Of a DNA stretch of 64,000 bases, positions 9,029 through 17,214 are shown one piece after another (positions within the stretch are counted from its first letter, which is position 1; each line of letters opens with the position of its first letter). The notes beneath the pieces were generated by a model that saw nothing but the letters and a program-made list of their open reading frames with translations, was not told where the DNA came from and ran no database searches. The position numbers were made by a program, and so were the translations under genes. The DNA lies in the IMG/VR virus record IMGVR_UViG_3300047319_001872, positions 248,001-312,000 of that record; one strand, 5' to 3'. The stretch comes from a virus.

Positions 9029-10998
9029 GCGAAGCTACGAACCTTCAGGCAGCGGAAAAGCCGATCGGCTACGAATGCCGGTTCGCTGTGTATTGCCCGC
9101 CGCAAAATGGCAGTGAAGATGACTGGCATTTGGTAAAAGAAATCGCCCACTATGCCCCGAGCCCGGCGCATCCTGAAGGGCGTCGCGAACCGCGCACACG
9201 GCTCGTGAAGAATTACACGTATCCCTTCTACGTTACCAAGAAGGGCGGTCGTAACCACGAGCAGAAGAAAGAGTGGGAAGAGCTCACCATGCTCGATCGC
9301 TTTGAGTCCACCCGCAGTAAGCGCGATCGGGCAATTGCCAAAGCCCTCGGCATGGGTTGGTTCCAGGGTGACCCGCGTCAGTTAGCCCGCAGTCCTTACC
9401 TGTACGGCTCGGACATTCTGTCGACCGCGGTGCTCAAGAAGACGTATCAGCAGAAGTGGCCTAACCTGATGTCCGGGTATTCGGTGGCCTGCTTCGATAC
9501 GGAAAAGGATGTCGTCTACGGCACTGAAGAAATCAACATGGCGACGCTCTCCTTCGGCAAGAAGGTGTTCACCGCTGTGCAGAAGTCGTTCGTGGAAGGG
9601 CTCTCGAATGTACAAGAGCGCGCCCACGAGACCTTCAAGAAGTATCTGTCCGCGATTGACATGAAGGACAAGAAGGGTGAACCGATCACGGTAGACGTGA
9701 TTGAGAAGCGCGGGCTCGAGTGGGAACTCGTTATCGTGGATCGCGAGATCGACGTGATTGTCGAGTGCATGAAGAAAGCGCATGAGTGGAAGCCCGACTT
9801 CGTGGCGATCTGGAACATCGACTTCGACATGCAGATGATGGTCAAGGCGTGTGAGCGTGCCGGTTACGATCCCGCCCACATCTTCAGTGATCCGTCGGTG
9901 CCGCCTGCGTTTCGGCACTTTAAGTACAAGCAAGGTCAGAAGCAGAAGAAGACGGCTTCGGGCAAGCTCACGCCGATTAAACCGGCTGACCAGTGGCACA
10001 GTGTCTTTACCCCGTCGTCGTTTTACTTCATTGACGCGATGTGCGTGTACCGGAAGATCCGAATTGCCAAAGGGGAAGAACCGTCCTACGCCCTGGATGC
10101 GATTCTGGATAAGATCCTCGGGGCGCGCAAGCTCAAGTTCAAAGAAGCCGAGCAGTACACCAAGCTGGAATGGCACCAGTTCATGCAGCTGAACTTCAAG
10201 CTCGAGTATATCGTCTACAACGTGTTTGACTGCGTGTCGATGGAAATGCTCGATGAGACCACGCTCGACTTACAGGTGGCCTTGCCCGGTGGTTCAGGTT
10301 GTTCGGACTTCAGCAACTTTAAGAGCCAGCCGCGTCGTACGGTGGATGACTTGCATTACTTTGCGCTCGATTTGGGCTTAGTGATTGGGTCGACCTCCGA
10401 TGAGATGCAAGTCGATCTGGATAAGCTGACGCTCGGCCTGGAAAACTGGATCGTCACCTTGCCTGCGCATTTGGTGGCGGACAACGGACTCAAGCTGATC
10501 GAGGAGTATCCGGAACTGCGTACCAACATCCGCGTGCACGTGGCGGACTTGGACGTGTCGGCGTCGTACCCGAATGGCGAGGTGGTGTTTAACATTGGCA
10601 AGTGTACCACCAAGAAGGAACTGTGTCGGATCGAAGGAGTACCCGAACAGTTGCAACGTGCGCAGGGTATTAACTTGTCGGGCGGTCACACCAACGCGGT
10701 CGAGTTCTGTGTGGACTTGTATGGGTTGCCTCACATGGAACAGTGGCTTACCGCCTTCCGTCAAAGTCGTGGGATTCCAGTGGTGCGGGATGCCCTGGAG
10801 GATGCAGACCTCGCCAAGATCCAAGCCTGGATTGCACGTGGTGAAACGCTGAATCCGGTGGAACACCTGCCGAATCAGAAGCGTCTGGAAATGACCTTGC
10901 CGGGTGCACACCGTGAGCTGGATGCCGATGGCAACTGGATCGACCTGACAGGCGTTGACGGCGAAGAAGGCACGGCACTGCAACTCGAGCTGGCATAA
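9025..10998 (+). CDS. B-family DNA polymerase, N-terminal half (exonuclease + motif A)
   Basis: The start at 9025 is chosen for its ATGA overlap with the previous stop; a TTG 33 bases upstream is less likely. The 657-residue product carries the proofreading exonuclease motifs: FDTE (157-160), WNIDFDMQM (263-271) and a YNVFD segment further on. Polymerase motif A is near 507-518 (ADLDVSASYPNG, the DxxSLYPS type). It then ends without motif B (Kx6YG) or motif C (DTDS). Those are in the gene at 54908-57037, so the enzyme is made from two genes 44 kb apart on opposite strands. It should be the main replicase inside the phage nucleus. Confidence 0.88.
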   Translation: MSEATNLQAAEKPIGYECRFAVYCPPQNGSEDDWHLVKEIAHYAPSPAHPEGRREPRTRLVKNYTYPFYVTKKGGRNHEQKKEWEELTMLDRFESTRSKRDRAIAKALGMGWFQGDPRQLARSPYLYGSDILSTAVLKKTYQQKWPNLMSGYSVACFDTEKDVVYGTEEINMATLSFGKKVFTAVQKSFVEGLSNVQERAHETFKKYLSAIDMKDKKGEPITVDVIEKRGLEWELVIVDREIDVIVECMKKAHEWKPDFVAIWNIDFDMQMMVKACERAGYDPAHIFSDPSVPPAFRHFKYKQGQKQKKTASGKLTPIKPADQWHSVFTPSSFYFIDAMCVYRKIRIAKGEEPSYALDAILDKILGARKLKFKEAEQYTKLEWHQFMQLNFKLEYIVYNVFDCVSMEMLDETTLDLQVALPGGSGCSDFSNFKSQPRRTVDDLHYFALDLGLVIGSTSDEMQVDLDKLTLGLENWIVTLPAHLVADNGLKLIEEYPELRTNIRVHVADLDVSASYPNGEVVFNIGKCTTKKELCRIEGVPEQLQRAQGINLSGGHTNAVEFCVDLYGLPHMEQWLTAFRQSRGIPVVRDALEDADLAKIQAWIARGETLNPVEHLPNQKRLEMTLPGAHRELDADGNWIDLTGVDGEEGTALQLELA

Positions 10999-11024
10999 AG
11001 CCAAAAAAAAAGAGATGACATACT

Positions 11025-11047
11025 GCCCTCCCCGTAACGGGGAGGGC
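11025..11047. terminator. Strong hairpin terminator
   Basis: A 10-bp perfect stem GCCCTCCCCG/CGGGGAGGGC has loop TAA. It lies between the convergent polymerase gene and the small gene at 11059. An A-run at 11003-11011 gives a T-run on the minus strand, and outer arms GGCATA/TATGCC flank the hairpin. Confidence 0.82.
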
Positions 11048-11058
11048 TTATGCCGCCG

Positions 11059-11292
11059 TTAGCCGACGACTGTCACCCAGCTTCTGCCTTCGCGGGTAAT
11101 AACGTGGTTGTTCACGTCCGTGTGGTCGAGGCTGCCATCGATGAGGCAGAGCACTTGGTCTCGTCCGAGGATGGTGATTTCACCCGCGTGACCGCTTTCC
11201 ATGCTTGTTCCTGCGATGATGATGCCGTGCTTCTTGCACACCTCAGCGATCTCGAGGATCGCTGTTTGAAGTTCTGCTTGGGTCTTTGCCAT
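11059..11292 (-). CDS. Small unknown protein, 77 residues
   Basis: The start at 11292 (MAKTQAELQ) is preferred because AAGGAG precedes it. The product is a compact soluble protein with an N-terminal helix and strands that include 'GRDQVLCLIDGS'. It begins 2 bases after the stop of the NUMOD gene and ends at the terminator at 11025. No family recognised. Confidence 0.6.
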   Translation of the reverse strand: MAKTQAELQTAILEIAEVCKKHGIIIAGTSMESGHAGEITILGRDQVLCLIDGSLDHTDVNNHVITREGRSWVTVVG

Positions 11293-11293
11293 C

Positions 11294-11830
11294 TTACTTC
11301 TCCTTATCAATAAAGAAATACTGTTTCCATTTCTCTGCCTGGCTTTTAACTCTGTACTGAATCGTAGAAAGTGTAACGCCTAGTGCGCGAGCGAGCTCGT
11401 TCATGCTGCTATAGCGAACCCCGTTTGCGCATACTGCTTTTCTATTTGGGTTCGATAACATCATTTTTTCAAGATCCTCTTTGGAATGTTTCCTCCCTGA
11501 AGAACTCACCCGTAGCTTCTCTCGAGTCTGCTCACCCACAACACGATTTCGGCCTGCCAGGCCTATTTTCTTTTTGGTCCCCTCTGAGTGAGTATGACCT
11601 TTTTTGGCTTTCGAAATATTCTCCGAGTGCTTCTGAGTTCTAACTTTGTTCTTCAGCGCTTTGGAAATGCTTTGCTTGCTTTCCTCGGAGTGGGTGCGGC
11701 CGCGCTTGGTGAAGCCTCCTAGACTACCTCGAGTCTTGTCTAGGATTCTCTTATCGTCCGCAGGAGTCCAGTTCTCCACGAGATCAGCAAGAACCTCATT
11801 GATGTCAAGCTTCGGTTTACGTTTGGTCAT
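11294..11830 (-). CDS. NUMOD3/NUMOD1 DNA-binding protein, nuclease domain absent
   Basis: A 178-residue basic protein. Residues about 35-110 hold three or more NUMOD3-type repeats of the form (T/K)HSEExKxxISxAxKx, for example 'THSEESKQSISKALK' and 'HSENISKAKKG'. The C-terminal part ('AVCANGVRYSSMNELARALG' onward) is a NUMOD1-type helix-turn-helix. These modules are the DNA-recognition parts of GIY-YIG and HNH homing endonucleases, but no nuclease motif is visible before or after them. It is either a remnant of a homing endonuclease or a free-standing DNA-binding protein. Confidence 0.72.
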   Translation of the reverse strand: MTKRKPKLDINEVLADLVENWTPADDKRILDKTRGSLGGFTKRGRTHSEESKQSISKALKNKVRTQKHSENISKAKKGHTHSEGTKKKIGLAGRNRVVGEQTREKLRVSSSGRKHSKEDLEKMMLSNPNRKAVCANGVRYSSMNELARALGVTLSTIQYRVKSQAEKWKQYFFIDKEK

Positions 11831-11899
11831 GATTTACTCGTAAAAGAAAAGCAATCTGATAAACCCCCTCTGCACCAAGGGGTTTATCAAACGCTCTAG

Positions 11900-12757
11900 T
11901 TAAGCTGCTTTCAGATGCGAGAGCCAGTGGTCAGGATAGTTCTCCGGATAGTTCACCATCTCGGCTGCCAGCTCCTTGATAGCTCGCATACTGGTGGACG
12001 GTAGATGGTCCCAGTGATTATCCAGGAACTCGACCAGCTCGCGCTTCTGGGTCTTGGTAAGCCCGAAGATGTTATTCTTCATGGTAACCGCCGCAGTCCA
12101 CCCCCAGCTCAGCTCTCGATCGAAGTTATACTCCGCATACGCCACGCGATCGCGAATCGCTGCCTCGTCGATCTGGCGAGCTTTCTTTGGAGCCGGGTTG
12201 GAGGGCGCCAGCGGGTGGTTGGACGTCACGATAAAACTGATGTTATCTGTCGGGATAGCAATGCCGACCCCGTCCTTGGTCTGGTAGTGACGCAGAGCAC
12301 GTGCGCGCAGCTGATCCATCTCGTTCTCACTATTTTCGTAGATCTGGATCTGCGCGGTCATGTTCTTGTTCCACGAGAACACGTTACGATCTTCGTCCAG
12401 CGCGCCCTTCATTACCGATAACGAAATGCGGTCCATGAAGACGGAATCGCAGTCGTCGATCCAGACAAAGATGTCCTTGTCCTTCGCGTCGTAGGCTGCC
12501 GTGGCGAGCTGGATCGCCATCGCGTTCATGGTAGCCACACCAATCACTTCAATCAGCTTGATGCGATGCTTCTTGGCGGTGTTACGCACCGTGACTGACT
12601 TACCGATCCCGGAGGGGCCGACGATGTAATGGTGGCGCTTGGCACGGAACTTCACATCCGTTTTCTTCAGTGCATCAGTGACCTTCAGCTCTAGCTGCTG
12701 AGTCATGATTTCACCGCGCTCCATGTTTTGGCGTTGTTTGGTCGTAAAGGGCTTCAT
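11900..12757 (-). CDS. AAA+ ATPase
   Basis: A 285-residue protein with AAGGAA before the ATG. Walker A is GPSGIGKS (47-54), Walker B is IFVWIDDCD near 94-104, and a sensor-1-like 'FIVTSNHP' lies near 180. A C-terminal helical lid follows. The single AAA+ module has no clear fused domain, so partner or substrate cannot be named. It lies in a run of minus-strand genes downstream of the early-type promoter at 16203, which suggests early action such as host takeover or replication set-up. RFC-like loader or MoxR-like remodeller remain possible. Confidence 0.78.
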   Translation of the reverse strand: MKPFTTKQRQNMERGEIMTQQLELKVTDALKKTDVKFRAKRHHYIVGPSGIGKSVTVRNTAKKHRIKLIEVIGVATMNAMAIQLATAAYDAKDKDIFVWIDDCDSVFMDRISLSVMKGALDEDRNVFSWNKNMTAQIQIYENSENEMDQLRARALRHYQTKDGVGIAIPTDNISFIVTSNHPLAPSNPAPKKARQIDEAAIRDRVAYAEYNFDRELSWGWTAAVTMKNNIFGLTKTQKRELVEFLDNHWDHLPSTSMRAIKELAAEMVNYPENYPDHWLSHLKAA

Positions 12758-12806
12758 TGTAATTTCCTTTTCTATTCTAAGTTGATCAACTCATTCCGGA
12801 CATAAA

Positions 12807-12822
12807 GGAGGCCGAAGCCTCC
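12807..12822 (-). terminator. UUCG-tetraloop hairpin
   Basis: A perfect 6-bp stem GGAGGC/GCCTCC reads on the minus strand as GGAGGC(UUCG)GCCTCC with TTTATG after it. It sits just downstream of the gene at 12840-13298. It is one of several near-identical hairpins between the small genes here. Confidence 0.65.
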
Positions 12823-12839
12823 GATTCCGTGTTACTTTC

Positions 12840-13298
12840 TTATTTCGTGAGGAAGAGCGGACCCTTCCAGTTCATATTGCCGACCGTCATCACGAGATCC
12901 TCGGCGGTCTTGAGCCTGACCTCGGTGAAGTCACCGTTGAGAAAGAAGGTGACGTCGACGTAGCCGATTCCGACCCCCTTTTCTTTCTCGCGCTCGTAAA
13001 TCGAGTAGAGATAGCGCAGGTCATCTTCGCCGTGGTCATGGAACGGGTAGGCGTTATCGACAAAGACTTCGAACAGTACGTCGAGATACTCAAAGGCGTC
13101 AGTCTTCACCATCAACGCCGTCGTGTCGAATTCACCGTCTTCAGACTTCGTAACGGTACGCATTTTAAAGCTGACTTCACTCTCGAAGCTTGCGCTGTGC
13201 TCCATGTGAATGCCCACGCACTTGGCAGCCCGAATGATGAAACCGTCTTCCGGCTTGATGATCTTGTCCAGCATTTGTGATACCGCTTGGTTACTCAT
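12840..13298 (-). CDS. Unknown acidic 152-residue protein
   Basis: AGGAG precedes the ATG at 13298. The protein has an acidic, aromatic-rich middle (VDNAYPFHDHGEDDLRYLYS) and several predicted strands, no membrane segment and no motif I know. Each gene in this 11-16 kb run has its own ribosome site, and most are separated by GGCTTCGGCC-type hairpins. Such modular spacing is typical of exchangeable accessory genes. Confidence 0.6.
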   Translation of the reverse strand: MSNQAVSQMLDKIIKPEDGFIIRAAKCVGIHMEHSASFESEVSFKMRTVTKSEDGEFDTTALMVKTDAFEYLDVLFEVFVDNAYPFHDHGEDDLRYLYSIYEREKEKGVGIGYVDVTFFLNGDFTEVRLKTAEDLVMTVGNMNWKGPLFLTK

Positions 13299-13339
13299 GA
13301 TACTCTCCTGAATTATTGATCAACTCTAAAGGTCATAGG

Positions 13340-13358
13340 CGGGAAGCCGAAGCCTCCC
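13340..13358 (-). terminator. UUCG-type hairpin
   Basis: GCGGGAAGC-CGAA-GCCTCCCGT forms a stem with one mismatch and a UUCG loop on the minus strand. It follows the gene at 13368-14057 and is flanked on the left by GTCATA. Confidence 0.55.
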
Positions 13359-13367
13359 GTTACGTCG

Positions 13368-14057
13368 TTACAGCCACGGCATCCTGGACGGGCTATCTGT
13401 ATCTTTACGCTCGGCTTCGAGACGAGCTGCCGCTGCGTACTGCCCCGCCAACACCCTGGTACGACCAGCGCTCAACCCAAGCGTGGCCGAGATTGTCAGG
13501 TACGTAAAACCGCGCGCGTGCAGATCGTGAATCACCTTGCTCAGCAGCATGGCCGCACAGTGAACCAAGTGATTAGCCCGTTCGACGTCGCGACTGAGAT
13601 AGATAGTGTTATCCGCCTCGGTTACCCAGTCCCATTGTCCGGGTGTCAGCACTTGATCGAGCTTGTGCAGCGAACGAATTCGATTCACGTGCTCTTTAAA
13701 ACGCTGGTGGTAAGTGCGCCGCGCTTTCTCGGTTTTGTCTTTCGCCATCCGGATACGAGCCTCTTCGACCAGTTCGTTGTACTTCTTCATGGCGAACTCA
13801 CCGATACTTTCTAAGTAATCGCGATTGGGATCATGCGGGCTGTGCTCCCAGTCTCGATCAAACTCTTCGGTCCAACTCACGACGAGATCGAACAGTCCCC
13901 GCGAACCGTCCAACAGCTCCATGATGCCGTCGCTCAGGTCCGCCTTCATCTCCGCACAGCGCACGCCGAGGAACATCGAGATGTCAAAGAGAATCTCTTG
14001 TCGGCGCTGATAATCGACAACCGTTTCTTCGGCCGCGCGTTCGTAACCTTTACTCAT
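13368..14057 (-). CDS. Unknown helical protein, 229 residues
   Basis: The start at 14057 (MSKGYERAAEE) is chosen for the AAGGAG site; an upstream ATG at 14081 lacks one. The product is almost wholly helical and charged (EEARIRMAKDKTEKARRTYH), with a segment 'HDLHARGFTYLTISATLGLS' that could be a helix-turn-helix. No family recognised. It belongs to the early-type minus-strand run. Confidence 0.6.
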   Translation of the reverse strand: MSKGYERAAEETVVDYQRRQEILFDISMFLGVRCAEMKADLSDGIMELLDGSRGLFDLVVSWTEEFDRDWEHSPHDPNRDYLESIGEFAMKKYNELVEEARIRMAKDKTEKARRTYHQRFKEHVNRIRSLHKLDQVLTPGQWDWVTEADNTIYLSRDVERANHLVHCAAMLLSKVIHDLHARGFTYLTISATLGLSAGRTRVLAGQYAAAARLEAERKDTDSPSRMPWL

Positions 14058-14087
14058 GTGTTGCTCCTTGTTTCTAATCATTTCAAT

Positions 14088-14390
14088 TTAGTACAGATCG
14101 ATGACCAGCGGGGGATTTTTAATCTTTCCCAGCCAGGCGCGGGCTTTTTGCAGTGAACGTGGCACGAGCTTGGGCTTGAGTCCCATGCCCGGTTCCACCA
14201 GGATGAAATAATAGCCCTCCGGCGTCTTGTAGAGGGTCTGCTTGCCGCCCCAGCGGTTGCCGACAACCCACACCCTCAGAATTGGGTGAGCGGTCTGCAG
14301 GTCGTATGTCCTGCGTCGGTGCACGAGTCGTGCTTGCTCGTAGTCCCAAGGCAGGTCATGACCGTAATGATCGATTTCACTCCAATTCAT
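14088..14390 (-). CDS. Unknown 100-residue protein
   Basis: The ATG at 14390 follows a GAGAGGA site; a longer frame begins at 14411 without a good site. The product (MNWSEIDHYGHDLPW...) is Arg/Trp/Tyr-rich with likely beta strands ('ILRVWVVGNRWGGKQTLY') and a basic C-terminal part. No motif recognised. Confidence 0.55.
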   Translation of the reverse strand: MNWSEIDHYGHDLPWDYEQARLVHRRRTYDLQTAHPILRVWVVGNRWGGKQTLYKTPEGYYFILVEPGMGLKPKLVPRSLQKARAWLGKIKNPPLVIDLY

Positions 14391-14414
14391 TTCCTCTCTC
14401 CTGAGGGTCATAGC

Positions 14415-14432
14415 GGGAGGCCGAAGCCTCCC
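14415..14432 (-). terminator. UUCG-tetraloop hairpin
   Basis: A perfect 7-bp stem GGGAGGC/GCCTCCC has CGAA on the plus strand, UUCG on the minus. It is flanked by GTCATA and TTATGTCG and follows the gene at 14441-15457. Confidence 0.68.
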
Positions 14433-14440
14433 TTATGTCG

Positions 14441-15457
14441 TTAGTCCCGGTATTCAATCCGGAACTTCGTGACGGGGTAGCTGCCATCCCCGCACAGATC
14501 TTCTTCGAGCTCCGACGAATCAAACACACCGGGATACGCTTCGTCGATCGCGTCACGCCGCACGCAGTCGCAGCTCGCGTTGTTCTCTTCCCAGTCGAAG
14601 ATGGCGTAGTGGCCTTCGTAGCCGTAGCCATAGTCCTTGGTGATCTCGTACTCCTTGCCCTTGTAAAGCAGGGAGAGCACCGCAACCGTGCGCTTACGCA
14701 CCAACGGACCTTCCGATTCAGTCCACTCGAGCGTGTTGTAGAACTTCGGCAACAGCTTGAGGAACTCGGTCACCTGGGCTTTGAACATCTCGCGGTCTTC
14801 TGCGCTGTCGAAGTACATCGCGCGCTGGTACATTTCGCCACCAGCACGCGGTACATCGGGCTTGCCGTAGCGCCCCACGAAAAGCGGATTGCCAAACGCC
14901 GCGCCGGTGAAGCTCAGCCGGTATTCCGTCTTACCGAACTTCGACGCTTGCTTGATAAACGCGGCATCTTCATCGCTCACTGCTTCGAAGAGTTCGCGCT
15001 CCGGGATGTACGGACCCGTGAAGGTCTTTTCGAGCACCCATTGCTTAAAGTCCTCAGGCGGCTCGACGTTATGCTCTTTGACGTAGTGCATGAGCCCTTC
15101 CGGCCAGCACCAGTCTTCGATGCGGAACTCTCTGTAGCCATTGCTCTCACCGCAGCACCGGCAGGTCGATGAACCCCGATAGTGCTCGATGAACTGGTAG
15201 ATGAACTGCCAGCGCGGCGTGAGCGAATTGTACTGCCAGAACGGGATCGAAGGCTTACCAGTGATCTGGCGTGCTTCAAAATCATCATTCCAGACCTTTG
15301 ATGCTTTCTGTACCTTGACTAGTTCATTCCAGTAGACCGCTTCGATCCACGCGAGGTTGAGCAGGAACTCATCTTGTCCTACCCACTTCTCTTTCTGCGG
15401 CAACGGCCACGGGAACGTGGGTTCTGCATCGCTATACCAAAATCCAACTTGTTTCAT
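14441..15457 (-). CDS. Unknown 338-residue protein
   Basis: AAGGAG precedes the ATG at 15457. The protein is rich in Trp, Tyr and acidic residues, with one Cys pair motif CRCCGE near residue 97 that could bind metal and a C-terminal acidic part with CDC near 309. Both strands and helices are expected. No family recognised. It is the second gene after the early-type promoter at 16203. Confidence 0.62.
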   Translation of the reverse strand: MKQVGFWYSDAEPTFPWPLPQKEKWVGQDEFLLNLAWIEAVYWNELVKVQKASKVWNDDFEARQITGKPSIPFWQYNSLTPRWQFIYQFIEHYRGSSTCRCCGESNGYREFRIEDWCWPEGLMHYVKEHNVEPPEDFKQWVLEKTFTGPYIPERELFEAVSDEDAAFIKQASKFGKTEYRLSFTGAAFGNPLFVGRYGKPDVPRAGGEMYQRAMYFDSAEDREMFKAQVTEFLKLLPKFYNTLEWTESEGPLVRKRTVAVLSLLYKGKEYEITKDYGYGYEGHYAIFDWEENNASCDCVRRDAIDEAYPGVFDSSELEEDLCGDGSYPVTKFRIEYRD

Positions 15458-15496
15458 GTTCTTCTCCTTGTAATCAACTCATTCCGTACTACGTTT

Positions 15497-16132
15497 TTAA
15501 GCGGCGTACTTGCCGGGGTTGTTCGCCTTGTGACGGCGCACCAAGTGATCCCACGGACAGAAACGACCATCCTTAAACGCTTGGTTGTAACGCGTCTTGA
15601 AAGCCTCGATGAATTCGTCTCCGCCTGCGAGGGCTTCAGCGATCAAAAGGTCTTCATTGGCAGAGGAGGCGCGCCAGCCTGCGTTACTGTCGCTGTATTC
15701 GTAGGTCCAGTCGTGACGATCGAGCTTCTCCTTGAAGTGATCGATCGGCCGCATGAACTTCTCGCGCATCTCCGCAATGCGACGCTTATACATCTCGGCG
15801 GTGTTCTGTTGTGCCTGACGCACGGCGGCATGGACGATCCCCATGATCATGTCTTCGCGGGCCTGGTGAAACGCATCGACGCCGCGAGGACCTAACTGCA
15901 TGGCGCGCGCAAAGAGACGGTCTTCCTCTTTGAAACGCGTGCAGAAGTCGCAGTACGAGTTGCTGAAATTGGACCACTCGTGCTTTTCAAGCGTAGCCAT
16001 GAACTGCTCCAGGCTCTCACTGGGTCGACGTACGTCGCGCTTTGTAGCAGGACGCTCAGTGCGCAGCGTAGGTTCAGTACGCTCGGCGCGACGGGGGTCA
16101 CGTTGTTGCAGTAGTTGGGGTGCACGGATCAC
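15497..16132 (-). CDS. Unknown protein, first gene after an early promoter
   Basis: The GTG at 16132 is preferred because GAAGGA lies 9 bases before it; a TTG at 16153 has no site. The product of about 211 residues has a basic, Arg-rich N-terminus followed by helices with a 'CDFCTRF' Cys pair and a C-terminal 'CPWDHLVRRHKANN'. It is the first gene after the GATTCAAA/TATATTAC promoter (16203-16231), so it should be expressed immediately after infection. Early genes at this type of site often act on the host; the specific function is unknown. Confidence 0.6.
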   Translation of the reverse strand: MIRAPQLLQQRDPRRAERTEPTLRTERPATKRDVRRPSESLEQFMATLEKHEWSNFSNSYCDFCTRFKEEDRLFARAMQLGPRGVDAFHQAREDMIMGIVHAAVRQAQQNTAEMYKRRIAEMREKFMRPIDHFKEKLDRHDWTYEYSDSNAGWRASSANEDLLIAEALAGGDEFIEAFKTRYNQAFKDGRFCPWDHLVRRHKANNPGKYAA

Positions 16133-16202
16133 GATGGTTTTCCTTCTGATCAACGATAATAAAACGGTTTGTATTAGTTGTACTACTCGATGTAGCTGAT
16201 CA

Positions 16203-16231
16203 GTAATATAGATCTATAATTGGTTTGAATC
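16203..16231 (-). promoter_or_regulatory. Early-type promoter (extended)
   Basis: On the minus strand: GATTCAAA (16231-16224), 13 bases, TATATTAC (16210-16203). TATATTAC is the core I know for phiKZ early promoters used by the virion RNA polymerase. The first gene starts 71 bases downstream at 16132. The terminator of the muramidase gene lies immediately upstream. Confidence 0.8.
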
Positions 16232-16234
16232 GAC

Positions 16235-16274
16235 GGCATAGAGGGAGGACCGTAGTCCTCCCAGGCTTTATGCC
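16235..16274 (-). terminator. Hairpin terminator with CATA/TATG arms
   Basis: An 8-bp perfect stem GGGAGGAC/GTCCTCCC (16243-16250, 16255-16262) has loop CGTA. It is enclosed by outer arms GGCATA (16235) and TATGCC (16269). The stop codon of the muramidase gene lies inside the right arm. Confidence 0.75.
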
Positions 16275-17116
16275 CCGTAGAGCTGAGTACATGCCCCGTA
16301 GTTGCTGGCCATCTTGGTGTCGTACTGGTTCGCCGCGTAGTTCGGACCGTTGTAGACCTTCGCAAAGAGGGCCCAGTTACGTGCCTTCAAGGCGGTCTGC
16401 AATTGACCACTTGCGTACTTCTGGCAAAACGAGACGAACGCCATCAGGTGGGTATCTTCAGACTTGCGCATCGCCGTCACAAAGGAGCCAACATCAGCAT
16501 AACCACAGAACGAGAAGTTCTCGCCCATGATCTGGAAAAGTCCCCAGGAAGCGGACATCATCGCACAGTCCTGGTCGATCGCAAATGCCCGGTTAAAGCG
16601 CGGGTACTCACCCGCCCCACCCGAGTAGCCACCCGACTGCGGATTGCAGATGTCGCTGTTGCCTGCTGCCATCAACTTATTGACCTGGGCCTGGCCGTAC
16701 TTCTTCACCAGATAGCCGTAGAACTTGTGGCGCTCAAAGAGGATGATACAGCGACCATCAGGCAAGAAGCCCGCACCACTGGTTTCGGTCATGCACACGG
16801 CGCGCACCGCAGACTGACCAATCCCGAGCAATTGCGCGGCATCTACATAGTCCGGCGTTTGCAGATACTTGCCCGTGATAAACGCATCCAGCAGATTCTG
16901 GGTTGAGGCGTCGTAAAGACCCGAGGCCGGAATGCCTTGCTTGGTCTGGTATTGGGTGAGCGCAGTAATCGAGAGCGGCCCAAAGTTACCGTCCGGTTTT
17001 AGCGGCGGCGTGATGCCCTGTTTTTCATTCAGTGCTTTCTGAATGCCCTTGGTGTAATCGATGTCAAACTGGTTCGGTACTGCAGCACCCAGCTTCACCG
17101 GTGTGATCAGCGTCAT
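16268..17116 (-). CDS. Muramidase endolysin with peptidoglycan-binding domain
   Basis: The start at 17116 (MTLITPVKLG) follows an AAGGGAG site; an in-frame upstream start lacks one. Residues about 20-90 form a peptidoglycan-binding fold of the PGBD-1 type ('PDGNFGPLSITALTQYQ'). The C-terminal half matches the N-acetylmuramidase family (DUF3380/PF11860): 'TETSGAGFLPDGR..ILFERHKFYG', 'SASWGLFQIMG', 'VYNGPNYAANQYD'; the Glu of TETSG is the likely catalytic acid. There is no signal peptide or membrane span, so either a holin or virion placement is needed. It should cut the glycan chain of the cell wall for lysis or DNA entry. Confidence 0.85.
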   Translation of the reverse strand: MTLITPVKLGAAVPNQFDIDYTKGIQKALNEKQGITPPLKPDGNFGPLSITALTQYQTKQGIPASGLYDASTQNLLDAFITGKYLQTPDYVDAAQLLGIGQSAVRAVCMTETSGAGFLPDGRCIILFERHKFYGYLVKKYGQAQVNKLMAAGNSDICNPQSGGYSGGAGEYPRFNRAFAIDQDCAMMSASWGLFQIMGENFSFCGYADVGSFVTAMRKSEDTHLMAFVSFCQKYASGQLQTALKARNWALFAKVYNGPNYAANQYDTKMASNYGACTQLYGA

Positions 17117-17140
17117 CCCTACTCCCTTAACGTAATAGAA

Positions 17141-17182
17141 CCCCCGAGGCATGGAACCCCGCTATAGGATTCCATGACCTCG
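17141..17182 (-). terminator. Hairpin terminator
   Basis: GAGG-C-ATGGAA (from 17146) pairs with TTCCAT-GA-CCTC (to 17181), giving a stem of about 10 bp around a small bulge. ACTATGCCG lies on the right side. It separates the Ala/Pro-rich gene from the muramidase gene. Confidence 0.6.
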
Positions 17183-17214
17183 AGGGCACTATGCCGCTAA
17201 AGCAGCCGTATTAC

